Source of the DNA: Symbiodinium natans | Lineage: Eukaryota; Sar; Dinophyceae; Suessiales; Symbiodiniaceae | Direction: 5' to 3' | Assembly: GCA_905221605.1 (NCBI GenBank) | Contig: CAJNDS010000891.1 | Location: 413,422-477,421 of the forward strand | Length of the DNA: 64,000 nt | Shown: positions 12,317 to 22,759 of the stretch, one piece after another | Layout of the letters: each line of letters starts with the position of its first letter | Numbering within the stretch: the first letter of the stretch is position 1 | Position numbers and translations under genes: made by a program | The notes under the pieces: model-generated | Told to the model about the DNA's origin: nothing | The model's input: only the letters and a program-made list of their open reading frames with translations | Databases searched by the model: none

Positions 12317-12789
12317 AAACTAGATCCTCAAACCTCCCCCCCAAACCCCCAGAAGCTGACAGTTGGGGCCTTCACGAAAACCGAGGGCCTCGGGCCTCCA
12401 GCAACTTCCTACTCTAATATAGGGGTCGGAAAAATTACTTATCATAAATAGACCAGAATAACCCCAAAAACTCGAAGTAAACGGCCTCTATGTTATAGGG
12501 TTTTCTTTTTGGTTCAAGGTTTAGGGTTCAGGGTTTGAGGGTTTGGGTTTAACCAAACACTAAGGCCTAAACCCTGCATATACATTATGGACCCTATAGA
12601 CCCTAAACCCGACACCCCAACCTACTTCTTTGGGCTTTTGTATAGACAAGAGCTATCTGAGGGGGTTTCCCGCTATACTAACAGTCCTTATTAATAAGGA
12701 TTATAGTACCCCTACTGAACGCTGAACCCTGAGCCCTCAGCCCTCAACCCTAAACCCAACACTGCCCTTGTTATTCATGCATGGTCGGC

Positions 12790-12860
12790 GCTGGGTGGCT
12801 GCTTTCGTTAGCGGTTTCCTCGCTAGGCGGTGGCTTCGCCAGTTCGGCCTTCGACCCTGA
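12790..12860 (-). CDS. Exon candidate (AKPPPSEET)
   Basis: Minus frame reads AELAKPPPSEETANESS, resembling APKPPDRETC of x25 without the cysteine. Usual repeat flanks. Confidence 0.25.
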
Positions 12861-13066
12861 AACACAGACCCAGTTGACATCGGACAACTAGGGTTTATGG
12901 GGTTTAGGGGAACCCTAAACCCTAAACCCTAAACCCTAAACCCTAAAACCTAAACCCTAAACCCTAAACTCTAAAAAACTAAGCAGCAGGAGTCGAAGGA
13001 AGCGAGGGCGATCGACGCACTGGAGGGCTTCGATCAATCTATCAAAATCAGCCCGCGCCACCGGAT

Positions 13067-13148
13067 AGGGTTTAGGGTTTAGGGTTTAGGGTTTAGGGTT
13101 TAGGGTTTAGGGTTTAGGGTTTAGGGTTTAGGGTTTAGGGTTCAGGGT
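13067..13148 (+). repeat. TTTAGGG array
   Basis: About eleven units; lies left of the exon candidate at 13188, opposite to the usual order. Confidence 0.95.
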
Positions 13149-13187
13149 TTAGGGCTTAGGGTTAAGGGTTTAGGATTCAGGGTGTAC

Positions 13188-13295
13188 CCGAAAGCCAAAT
13201 TCCAGCATAGTCAGGATTCGGGTGAATGAGGTTGGGCGGGCCGCATGAAAATGTGCCCTTTGGGCAGACGCGAATTTCGGCCGACACACGCGGCC
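13188..13295 (-). CDS. TSP1-like exon candidate
   Basis: One hundred eight bases, phase 1 to 1, acceptor CACAACTGCAG, donor G|GTACAC. Reads SAEIRVCPKGTFSCGPPNLI. I-R-V-C-x6-C fits third and fourth cysteines, though RP is absent. A plus-strand frame is also open. Confidence 0.5.
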
Positions 13296-13924
13296 CTGCA
13301 GTTGTGAAACCTGGATGTCAAAATATGCTGCCATCAGATTCAGAAGCTCTACTACTGCGCGTTTTCAGGTATGCGGGTTGGGCTGCAGGGTTCGTGGGGA
13401 GAAAGGCTGTGGCTTTAGGACTACCCTAAACCCTAAACCCTTATAGACCCTACCATTGCTGCGGACTTAGGGGTGTGAAGGTTTTGGCCATTTACGGCTC
13501 ACTTAAGGCACCCAAACGAATGAGGAGGCGGTCGGGCGTTCCACCCCTAGGCTAAAACCTTCTAGGTTCAGATTTAGGGTTTAGGGCCTAGGGTTTCGGT
13601 ACTCTCCATCTACTAGGAGGGTATTAATTGGTTCTAAGCTGAACCCTAAACGCTACGGGAACGGGAGGCACTTATGGCCGGATGTGTGGCTTAGGATACG
13701 GGGTATAGTCTGGGTCGAGGCTTGGGAGTTCAAACTTCATGTTTGGCGTTCAGGGTTTAGGGTTTAGGGTTAGCTAGTGAAGGCTGAGGGCTTCTGAATA
13801 AATACTCGTGGGCCCGGGCTAAGCTGCTGTGACTTTAAACCCTAAAACTTAAACCCCAGAACCCAAACCCTAAACCCTAAAGTCGAACCACGAGGATGCA
13901 AGATGTGGGCCTTCAGGCTGCGCT

Positions 13925-14135
13925 TTTTGTAATCTATGGGGGCCTTAATGAAGCCTTAAGGATTAGACTCGGGTGTTGGGGTCTATGGTTTTGGGGGTTA
14001 GTATAGTAAATATTTATATGCGGACAATAAAAGAAGACGATTTGTAATGGGGGTCACTATATAGTATTGCTATATAGGGCCATAAAGGGAATGGTATGAC
14101 TTTGTTAGTAGTTATTCCGACCCCTACATAACTTA
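13925..14135. mobile_element. Short repeat family 3, diverged copy
   Basis: Shares ATTAGACTCGGGTGTTGGGG-like and TTATTCCGACCCC blocks. Confidence 0.5.
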
Positions 14136-14879
14136 CTCGACAGCCCTCAAAGGAATTAGACTTCCAGGTAACCCCCCCTCCCCCCCCGCAACCCTAGAAT
14201 GAACAACAAAGGGTACCCATGAGTTGGGTTTAGGGTTTAGGGTATAGAGTTCTAAGGTTGAGGGCTTAGGCGCTTTAGGATTCAGGGTTCCCCCAAAACA
14301 TTGAATGGGGGGGGGGGGGGAGATCCTATGCACATGCAATGCCTTGCGGTAGGAGCTTCGACTGATGGTCACGCGGATCTACCAAAACTGCCATGCAGTA
14401 ATCGACGGGCTGTTGACCCTCCCCAGCAGGCAACACTATCGTCTCCTCGTCACGAGGGTGTGCTGGGTATGCCGCTCAAGAGTTGTTGTCCATTAAGGGA
14501 TAAGACATCCTACTGCGCTGGATAACCCCGCTGTATTCTAAATAGACGCGAAAGCCTCGCATACTTCCCAGAGTCATTTCTTTCTTTAGACCTATGACCT
14601 TGAAAGCGCACTGCCAACGACACACAAGGCGATACTAAGGGCAATGGGGCCTTACTTGGGTCTCCAATCACCTACTATAATCCCCTCCCCCGAACATTTA
14701 CCCCCCCCCCCCCCCCTAGTACCCACCCGCTAGTATGAAATACCCTCTAGATACGACAAATTTCACTATAATGGGAGTATTTGCGTAGCTAGAGTGGCAG
14801 TAGTAACCCCCCCACCCCCTAATATTAAAATTATTAAAGTACCCCGTATAACTGTAATGGAAGTATCAAATATAAGGGG

Positions 14880-14975
14880 TAGGGCTACTACTCCCCAAGG
14901 CTCCCTAAGCTTCCCTGTGGTTCCTTGGGTACCTACCCCCATGAACCCCCTCCCTTCAGAACTCTGTAGTTCTTG
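14880..14975. mobile_element. Short repeat family 4, copy
   Basis: CTCCCTAAG, GGGTACCTACCCCCATGAA and CCCTCCC blocks; related copies at 11950-12005, 12065-12135 and 38140-38235. Confidence 0.65.
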
Positions 14976-15227
14976 GGCTTTTAAGGTTTAGGGCTTTGTG
15001 ACCTCCGCACCCGAACTCTTGAGGAAGCTTAAACACACTACTGTACGAAAAGAGGGCGCGACCCTCGACCTCGTGCTGGCTGTGTTTTGGGGCCTTTTCG
15101 GGGGGTGTCGACACACCAAACACCCACTGTGCCCTGAAACAACCTGAAGTTCTCTCGATAAAGCCGCACATTAACACCGACTAAGCCCTGAACGGCTACA
15201 ACCTCTGACGTCTAAACCCCTAAACAT

Positions 15228-15350
15228 ACCCAGACCCAAGAGAAACCTAGGAATACAGAGGGTGCCCTCTTTGGTTTTAAAGGGGCTTAGAAGGCGGAAC
15301 TGGAAACCTTAAAAAGGGAATAAGGGCCTACTCCAAGACCTAGTATCCCT
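15228..15350. mobile_element. MITE-like family 1, copy 2
   Basis: Same ordered blocks as 3528-3680, ending CCTAGTATCC. Confidence 0.7.
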
Positions 15351-15412
15351 AAACCCGAAACCCTAAACCCTAAACCACTAGATACCCCCTAATTTCGGGG
15401 TCCTAAACTTAC

Positions 15413-15437
15413 CCAGATGCTCCAGTCGCGCCCCCTT
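15413..15437 (-). CDS. 25-base microexon candidate (RDWSIW)
   Basis: Clean splice signals, CGTTTTGCAG and TGG|GTAAGT. Reads GRDWSIW in the frame that resembles the start of a TSP1 module. CCCTAAA on its left and TTTAGGG on its right. Confidence 0.45.
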
Positions 15438-15905
15438 CTGCAAAACGATGCGCATGGGCATCTCTGACCCAGCGCGTGCCCTACACGAACAGCACCTACT
15501 CAGGGCTTCCGGTATCGTATGAACAAATGGGGTTTAGGGTTTGCGGTTTAGGGTTTAGGGTGTAGGGTGTAGAGTTCGGGCTTAGGGCCCATTTTGCTGG
15601 GCTTGCAGGGTCGTGGGCTTTCGGCTTGATGTGTCCTGACTTTAGGGCAACCTGCTGTTAAGTTTCAGTGTTTCGGGTGCCCCCCCCCTGTCGCCCTGCC
15701 CGAGCTGTGTCATCATGCTGGAAGCCCTCCAACACAACTACAGTGACAACCCAAGCCTCATCTCTGCCAAACCACCTAGGCTATGTTCAGAAGGGGCCGG
15801 CACCCGTGTGAAAGGACCCCGACCGCCCGCCAGTGTCCGGAGGCGTTGTGGGCTGCCTCAGGAGCTCGCTTTCGTGTGGGACCCGGGTGAACACGCTCGT
15901 GCCGA

Positions 15906-16023
15906 TGAGCCCTAAGCCCTAAGCCCTAAGCCCTAAGCCCTAAGCCCTAAGCCCTAAGCCCTAAGCCCTAAGCCCTAAGCCCTAAGCCCTAAGCCCTAAG
16001 CCCTAAGCCCTAAGCCCTAAGCC
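15906..16023 (-). repeat. CCCTAAG variant array
   Basis: About 16 perfect copies of CCCTAAG, a one-base variant of the telomere heptamer, homogenised as a block. Confidence 0.96.
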
Positions 16024-16423
16024 CCGAACACTGGTAAACCCTCACCCTTAAGGCCTAAACCCGAAACCCTAAACCCTACACCATCTCCTGAATGTAGGAT
16101 GCCAGGGCTGGTAGCTTATCATTTATACTACGCTCGCCACCCGACAGGCAGGGAACCCCACAGAAGTTAAACCCGAAAAGGTTACAATTTTAGGGTTTTG
16201 GGTTCAGGGTTTCGGAGGGAAAGTTATCGGTCTTAGTAAAAACCCCCACCCACCCCCAAAAAGCAAGAGGTGCGCAGCTGTTTACAGCCAAAGCCCTGCA
16301 ACCGAATCCCAATGAAACCGCTTAGGATGAAAGGCCAAGATCTAGCAGCCTAGACTTGAACACGCCTTGCCGCAGAAAACATCCCCACCCTGAGCCCTAA
16401 ACCCATGAACCCTCAAACCTAGC

Positions 16424-16462
16424 TGAAGGGGATCACAGGGACCATCCCGGCATTCTGTGGGA
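16424..16462 (-). CDS. TSP1-like C5-C6 exon candidate
   Basis: Thirty-nine bases after GTCTTTCAG reading PTECRDGPCDPLQ, matching x3 (TESCRGSEC) apart from a missing tryptophan. Donor would be CA|GCTAGG (GC). Confidence 0.45.
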
Positions 16463-16648
16463 CTGAAAGACTCGCAGGTCTAGGGTTTAGGGTTAAGGGG
16501 CCCAATGCTGACCCTGATGTCAAACTGTATAAGGGGGTATCGCCAGTGTAAACTCATGACGGGGTATCGGGCTCGCTCGCTCGGAGACTTTAAACCCTAG
16601 ACCTTATCAACCCTGAACCCCAAACTGTAAACCCTAAACTCCCTAAAC

Positions 16649-16708
16649 CCTAAGCCCTAAGCCCTAAGCCCTAAGCCCTAAGCCCTAAGCCCTAAGCCCT
16701 AAGCCCTT
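16649..16708 (-). repeat. Second CCCTAAG variant array
   Basis: Eight copies of the same variant 600 bases from the first block. Confidence 0.95.
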
Positions 16709-16714
16709 CCTCAC

Positions 16715-16744
16715 CGGGACCCCGCGCGACACGGACGCTGCGGC
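16715..16744 (-). CDS. TSP1-like 30-base microexon candidate
   Basis: GGGCTGCAG acceptor and G|GTGAGG donor, phase 1 to 1, reading RSVRVARGP, like RSATC and RSVVC of x8 and x11 with the cysteine replaced by valine. A plus-strand frame over 16705-16878 competes for this sequence. Confidence 0.4.
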
Positions 16745-17256
16745 CTGCAGCCCAGAGGAGCGTGGGGCGTTGGTCAGCGGGCTCCTCAACAGGGGCGACG
16801 AAGTGGTTGTGAAAGGACCGGTTTTGTTTGAGATTGTATGGAAATTCATTATGTGCCAAAGAATAAGATTCGTAGAATGACTTCTTGAAAACCTTTAGGG
16901 CCCCCAGTGGTCCTCCGAAATACCTGGAAGGAGAGAGGGGGGGTGAAGGCTTTTGTTTGTTCTGTGAAGGCTTTTGAGAGGTTCGGGAGTAAGGTAGAAT
17001 TATTGGGCATATAAGTGGCAGGGAAGGCTGCTTGCTGATTTGTCTTTGTCTGGGTAGGGGATCAGGGGACTTAGGTGTTTGCGGGATTGGGGGTTGAGCA
17101 CAAAGCCCTTAAACCAATCTCAGCTGCCCATTATCAGCCCCAAGCCTAACACCCTGAAACCCGAAAAGCAAAACCCCACACCCTAAACTCGCACACCCCT
17201 AGCCCCTGTGAACCCTAAACCCGAAACCCTGAACCCTAAACCCTAAACCCGCCCAC

Positions 17257-17309
17257 CTGTTCTTCCGCGGCACGGCTCGCATCTCGTTCGGCAGCGCCGC
17301 CGAAGGATC
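17257..17309 (-). CDS. TSP1-like core exon candidate
   Basis: Fifty-three bases between ACACCGTAG and G|GTGGGC. Reads RRRCRTRCEPCRGRT; C-x3-C-E-P resembles x23. Ends phase 1 and meets the candidate at 16715 in phase. Flanks are CCCTAAA left and TTTAGGG-like right. A helical frame (AAERDASRAAEEQ) is also open. Confidence 0.5.
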
Positions 17310-18526
17310 CTACGGTGTGGATGGGTTTTCAGGGTTTAAGGAACAGGGTTTTCAGGGGTCGTTGAGCGTTCAGGGCTTTAGGGTTTATATAGATGTATAG
17401 GCCAAGGGGTTAGGGCATAGGTTCCAGCCGTGAGTACATCGAGGATGTATCATCTTAGTTGACATTTTTTGCTGTGGTGCGGGAGATGCCAACCGCATCG
17501 GGCGAATGAGGATCTAAACTCGTCACTCATATATTGTAAACACTTGGGCCCTAAAGCGACTACATAGGGACTCCTGAAGGCCCAATTATATACTCTATAT
17601 TTATATGGTACATGGAAATCTTTGGGAGTGGTACCTGGCACCAGTCTCCAGGAGCAAGTGGCGGTCCCCTCACTCACGCTGTGACGTTGAACAACTGCTT
17701 TCAAACCACTACGACCTAGGACCTAAGCGCTACAAGCGCTAAACGCCAGACCCTCGACCCTAACAGACCCAGCCGAACACTATGAACCCTAAGCCTTGCA
17801 ACCGACACCCTAGCTTCGGCGCCTAAAGCCTATAAGCCCTAAACCCTAACTTTCGATACCCAATAAACCCGAAACCTTACAACCGAAAACCCACAAGCTC
17901 CGCCGAGCACCTGCCGGGCCGCCGGTTTCGCCACCGTCCGGACCGCACTGGCCGGCAACGTGTGGGTGCGGACCTTGATCGATTCGATGCTCCCAAGCCC
18001 CCAAGCATCAAGCGAAACACCTGTATTGAATCGACCCGAACTCGATCTCACAATATGAACCCAAGAAGCCCAACCCTAAACCGAAATGCACGACATAAAA
18101 CCTCGAGCTGAAATACCAGGAGCAAAAAACAAAACAAACCAAAACAACACACACACACACACCCACAAGCACATGCACAACAATCATGAAACCCGACTCT
18201 AGCAACTGGAAATCCCGGCCCGACAGACTGAACCCCTCACCTCAGTTATGCGGCGCGGGCTTGGGAATTCGGATTAGAAGTTAAAGGGTCCCACCCCCCC
18301 CCCCCCCCCCCCCTCCCCGGGCCCATCCCCCACAAAACTCGTGCAGTCGCCGTGATCGATAGGAGGAGTATACTCCATCGGCGGAGGTTTGGGGGAGTCC
18401 AAACCCTGAAGGCTTGGGGGGCCCCAAACCCTAAACCGGTTAAGGCCATGCCCACGGCCCCCACCCTACACCCCCCCCCCCCCCCCTCCCCAAAGAAAAG
18501 GGAAACCCAGGAATGTAAAATTGGTA

Positions 18527-18588
18527 TAGCAGGATTCAGGGTCCTGATATTCCATTTGAACACCTGCTTTTCCTGAGTGTCCATGGGA
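18527..18588 (-). CDS. Exon candidate (QDPESC)
   Basis: Acceptor AAAAGCAG; one frame reads VQMEYQDPESCYTNFTFL, with a cysteine context like x9 and x31 (ECY, HCY). Other frames are open and the donor (GGTTTCCC) is weak. Confidence 0.3.
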
Positions 18589-19669
18589 TCTACCTTGCAG
18601 CCGAAACCGTGCTTGAAGGTTCAAGGGTAGCATAAGTGAGGCGACCGTTAGTATGCTCAGGTACCCTGAGCCCTTCCTGCAACTTTGTTTATATACCTGC
18701 ATCTCGGGACACGTTGACCCCGTTAAAGCTGTTTGCGCTGGACCTTACAACGCGCCTACAACAAAGACTTACCGAACAGTTGCAAGGTACATTGCTCGAG
18801 GAGGAGCCTAAACACCAAACCTTAAGCCTAGCGACCCTATTCAACGCCCCCAAAAAAATCCTCAAATTGAAAGGCCCCAAAACCAAAGCCCAGAACCCTC
18901 GAACACTGCCACCCCTAGCACCCTGAACTAAACTCGCCCATAAAGTGCAATAAATCCTAGAAGAATCAACCTAAATAGCATCGCAGCCCGAAACACCCAC
19001 CCACACGCATGGAAAATACTTAACCTTAACCCCTAAACTCTATAATGCCCAAAGCTTGAGGGCGACTGAGCCCCGGGGCGACTTTCGCCTCACCACTGCT
19101 CGGCTGCGTCTTCGCGCGCTGCACGCGTGACGTGGCCGAGGTTGGGCTCTGGGCCTCAAAAAGGGGCTCTTACGGCTTCGAGACTTGGAGAGTCGGGCTC
19201 AGGACTTGGGATTTGGGTTTAGGGGTTTTTAGGCAGGGCTTGGGGTGCGGGAATTGGAATTAAGGGATTCTGCGGGTTTAGCAGCTAGGGGTTCTGAGTT
19301 TAAGGTGTTTAGGGTGACGGGTTTAGGTTCTCTTGGGGGGCTGGGTTTAGGGATCCAAGGCTTGAAAGCTTCCAGGTTTTGGTTGTTTTTTAGTTTGAGA
19401 AGCTCGGCTTAGGCTTGCTTATGCACTTGAGTTCGTTTTCCTTCTTTGATAGAGACGGGGGTGATCTGCTTCGAGCGCTGAACCAAACCCCAAACCCTCG
19501 TAGCCCGATGAACCTTTCGAAACACCTTGAACCCACCTAAAACCTTAAAACTTCTGCACTAAACCCTAAACCTTCTCCCTTAAACCCTAGACCCTAATTA
19601 AACCCAAACCCGAAACCCTAAATCCAAACCCCAAAACCCCAAACCAAACGATAAAGCCTACCGGTTTAC

Positions 19670-19723
19670 CGTCACCGCTGGGGGCGCAGCTTGAACCTGC
19701 ACGGCAGTGTGCGCCGGTCTTAC
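19670..19723 (-). CDS. TSP1-like exon candidate
   Basis: Fifty-four bases, phase 1 to 1 like x33, between AAGCGCAG and G|GTAAAC, reading KTGAHCRAGSSCAPSGD. C-x5-C fits the third and fourth cysteines. CCCTAAA-like left, TTTAGGG right, as for the main chain. Confidence 0.5.
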
Positions 19724-20216
19724 CTGCGCTTTGTTTGAGGCTTAGGGTTTAGAGTTTTGGGTTGGTTTAGGGTTTACGGTTTAGGGTTGAAGGTAGCTTT
19801 GAGTCGGACATCGGCTGCTTGCACCCTAGCCCTAGACTCCTAGGGTCCTGGACCACACGGGGTCTACACGGCAGTCTGTAAACCACAGTCTCAAATCCAA
19901 GAACCTCAAAAAAACACAAGGTATGTAAGCCTGCAGTACTTTGCAACCCAGTGCCCCGGCCTCTGGCGCATCCTCGGGGACCTCAGGGCTTCGCGAAGGG
20001 GGAGGCCCGGTCTACCTTCTGCGACCCCGTACCTTACTTGGGTAGACTCCAAATTTCACTTTCAAGAACGCCGTTGGTGGCGTGGGGGTTTTGAAGAGCG
20101 TTGCTAGGGCCGAGGGTTCGCAACTAAGCCGTGATCTAGGGTTTAAGTTTGCGGCTCCGCTTTGCCGTTCTGACCGTAAAGCCCTTCTCCTTCCCGGATG
20201 GCAGCAAAACTTACAA

Positions 20217-20397
20217 GCACACACAGACACAGGCCCAGACACAAACACACAGAGACACACAGAGACACACAGAGACAAAGAGAGACACAGAGAGACACGG
20301 AGAGACACAGAGAGACGCAGAGAGACACAGAGAGACACAGAGAGACACAGAGAGACACAGAGAGACACAGAGAGACACACACACACACACACACATA
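20217..20397. repeat. AGAGACAC octanucleotide minisatellite
   Basis: Period-8 repeat with flanking CA runs; frames open in several phases on both strands are artefacts. Confidence 0.95.
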
Positions 20398-21414
20398 TGC
20401 CAACTGGATTGCGCTGGCGACAACATACTAGCTAAATCACCAACAACTCCAAGCCCAAAGCCTACCCTAAACTGGCAAACCCCTCACCCCCCCCACCCCC
20501 CGTTGCTCCGGGCTGGGATCCCATGCCGAGGTCATGGACGGCATGTGCCTGAGTTTTGCAGTGACTAGGGACTCGGATTTTGGCTTTTAGGCTTTTGGGT
20601 TCATGTTTCGGGTTTGGTGTTGAGGGTACATTGCAACCCTCCTGCCCTCAAGCTCTAAGCTGACATGTTGCACTGGGTCCAGGCAGTGTCAAGAAAAGGG
20701 ACACTTTGGTGCAGAGAAGAACCCAGCCTCGCAAAAAATGGACTCGGGGCCATTCCGGGTTCTAGTGCAACTTAGGGCACGTGTAGCTGATGCTGGCGTC
20801 GTCCCGCTTGGGTGAGCTCTGGATGGAGGCCGGGCTCAGACCTGTTGAGGGCTTCGCTTCCAGGGTTCAAGGCTAAGGCTTTCGGGTTGCTTCGATCTGA
20901 AGAAGTCGGGTTGAAGTAGTGTCTCTTTTTGTTTGCTCTCTTGATCTCTCTTTTCTTGTACGGCTTTTAACTCTTCCGCATCAGCGCTTTGAGGGCATGC
21001 AGGCCAACATGGGGCTTATCCGGCACAGACTCCAACGCCGGGCAAGGCCATGCGGCTATGCGGTGAAAAGTGAGTCCTATACTACCACATTCGCACAAAT
21101 CACATCCCTGAACCAAACCTCAGCCCTACTTGGTCAAACCCTTCATCTGTCCCTCTCTCCAAACTTATCACTATCCCTAAAGACCTATAAAACTCCAAAC
21201 CCTAAACCCTCAAAGAATTGTCAGAGGGGCCTCCTTTCGGCGAGGCCGGAGGAGGCAAAGGCAACATGTCACCTGTCCGTCCAGGCTTCAGGGCTCCGGG
21301 CTCCTTGGGCCTGTTGCTGAGCTGTTCTTGATCATGCATGAAGCCCTTAGCCCCAAGCCGCACCCAAAGTAACGCGCCTTTCGGCACAGGCGTCTTTGGC
21401 AAGTGCAAGGCCTC

Positions 21415-21497
21415 TCAGCACCAAGATTTTTGCACGGGGAGGCTGCAAGCGGGAGGGCCAGTTTGGGATTCGTCGGGTACACAGGCCACCTCGTACT
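21415..21497 (-). CDS. TSP1-like exon candidate, possibly terminal
   Basis: Reads YEVACVPDESQTGPPACSLP then VQKSWC and a TGA. Three cysteines in V-x-C, C-x-L-P, C order match the rear of a TSP1 module. If the stop is used this would be a C-terminal exon; a GT two bases before the last cysteine codon ends is an alternative donor. Confidence 0.45.
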
Positions 21498-22634
21498 CTT
21501 GAAATTTCAGGCTGGGCGAGGGTTTTGTGCCGGGCGGCTTGTCATCCTGGGGCCAAAGTGTGGCTGAACCAGATCCTAGCTTCAACAAATGCTTAAGTGT
21601 GGATGTGCTGGCCCTATGGCAGATTTGAATTCGGCGTTTGGTGCGGCTTGTCCTCACAGAAGGGTCCTCACAGTACAAAAAAGAGCATTTCGTCAGCAAA
21701 CAGGGCGTGGCTTGGCTCGCCTTGGTTTGGTCTTTATAGGGCTTAAGAGTTTAGTGTCCTTGATAAGCACTGTTCGTGGCATTTCGCATCTTCATGGATC
21801 ACATGTCGAGTGGACCCAGCCCGGCAGAGTCGAGCCAAGCTTTGGACAGCATCGATAGGAGGACATCCCGACCATGGACCCTGCACACAAAGTCCTGAAC
21901 CCTGTTCATACGTCAATAGCATTTGTTGCGGCCTCAGTGTCACTACATAGGAAGGTTTTTCAAGGTCAAAGGATGCACTCTGTATCAGCATGGACTTTAC
22001 GATAAGTAGTAAACAGGAGCACAAATCCCGAACGCAGTACATCCTGGCCTCATCGGGGTGCGTCCGGTGCATTGCGCGACTTTGGCGCCTTCAGCTTTCA
22101 AGGACAAAGGCGCGAAAAACTCTCCTCCTTGAGGGCTTAGGATTTTGGAATCATAGGCTTGGGGGCGTTGAAGTTATTAGAACGTCTCAGGGACTGTGTG
22201 GACTCAGTGTGGACTTGTTGTTTATTGCCTTTGGAGGGAGCCCTTGCTTGAATCCATGTGCTACAGCTGCTTCAGGTACTGAGCCTGTGGGTCAGCTACT
22301 GCAGCCAAGCAGCCATATCCAACAACAGACCTGGCAGAAATCGATACCGGTTCTATGTCAGTCCTGTCTTGCCTCAGGCCTAAGGGTTCATGTGCCTGAA
22401 TCGGGCCTACTTCGGCTTCAAGGCAGGTACTTTTCCTGTTGAGGTACACCTACATGGACCCTGTTGGCGCGTTGACGAGACAAAAGTGTCGTGACTTCTG
22501 GCAGCATGCCGGCTCTTCTACTTTGGAGACTGTACCCAAAGGATCCATGTACTCACAGAGTGCATTAGTAGACTACCTATTCCCTCCCTGAAAAACAGAG
22601 CAGACTGATCCAGAAGGGACTACATCGCAGCTAC

Positions 22635-22750
22635 ATGTGCGGCCCCGGGATTCGCCGTGAAGATGTCTGGTTGTTGGGGACAAGTGGGTAAGAGGCTCCA
22701 GTTTGTCGGGTTGAGGGCAAGACATGCAACAACGGGTACTTTGTCGGCAC
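22635..22750 (-). CDS. TSP1-like exon candidate (VxC...C)
   Basis: Acceptor TTACAGCAG; reads VPVVACLALNPTNWSLLPTC then PQQP. Two cysteines after a V-V-A-C strand fit the rear half of a TSP1 module. Donor H|GTAGCT is tentative. Confidence 0.4.
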
Positions 22751-22759
22751 CTGCTGTAA

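Noticed and set aside
20012-20568. Open frames through the AGAGACAC minisatellite
   Set aside because: Same reason; no start context or domain.
21990-22442. Plus-strand 150-residue frame
   Set aside because: No domain, no splice-consistent context; composition unremarkable.
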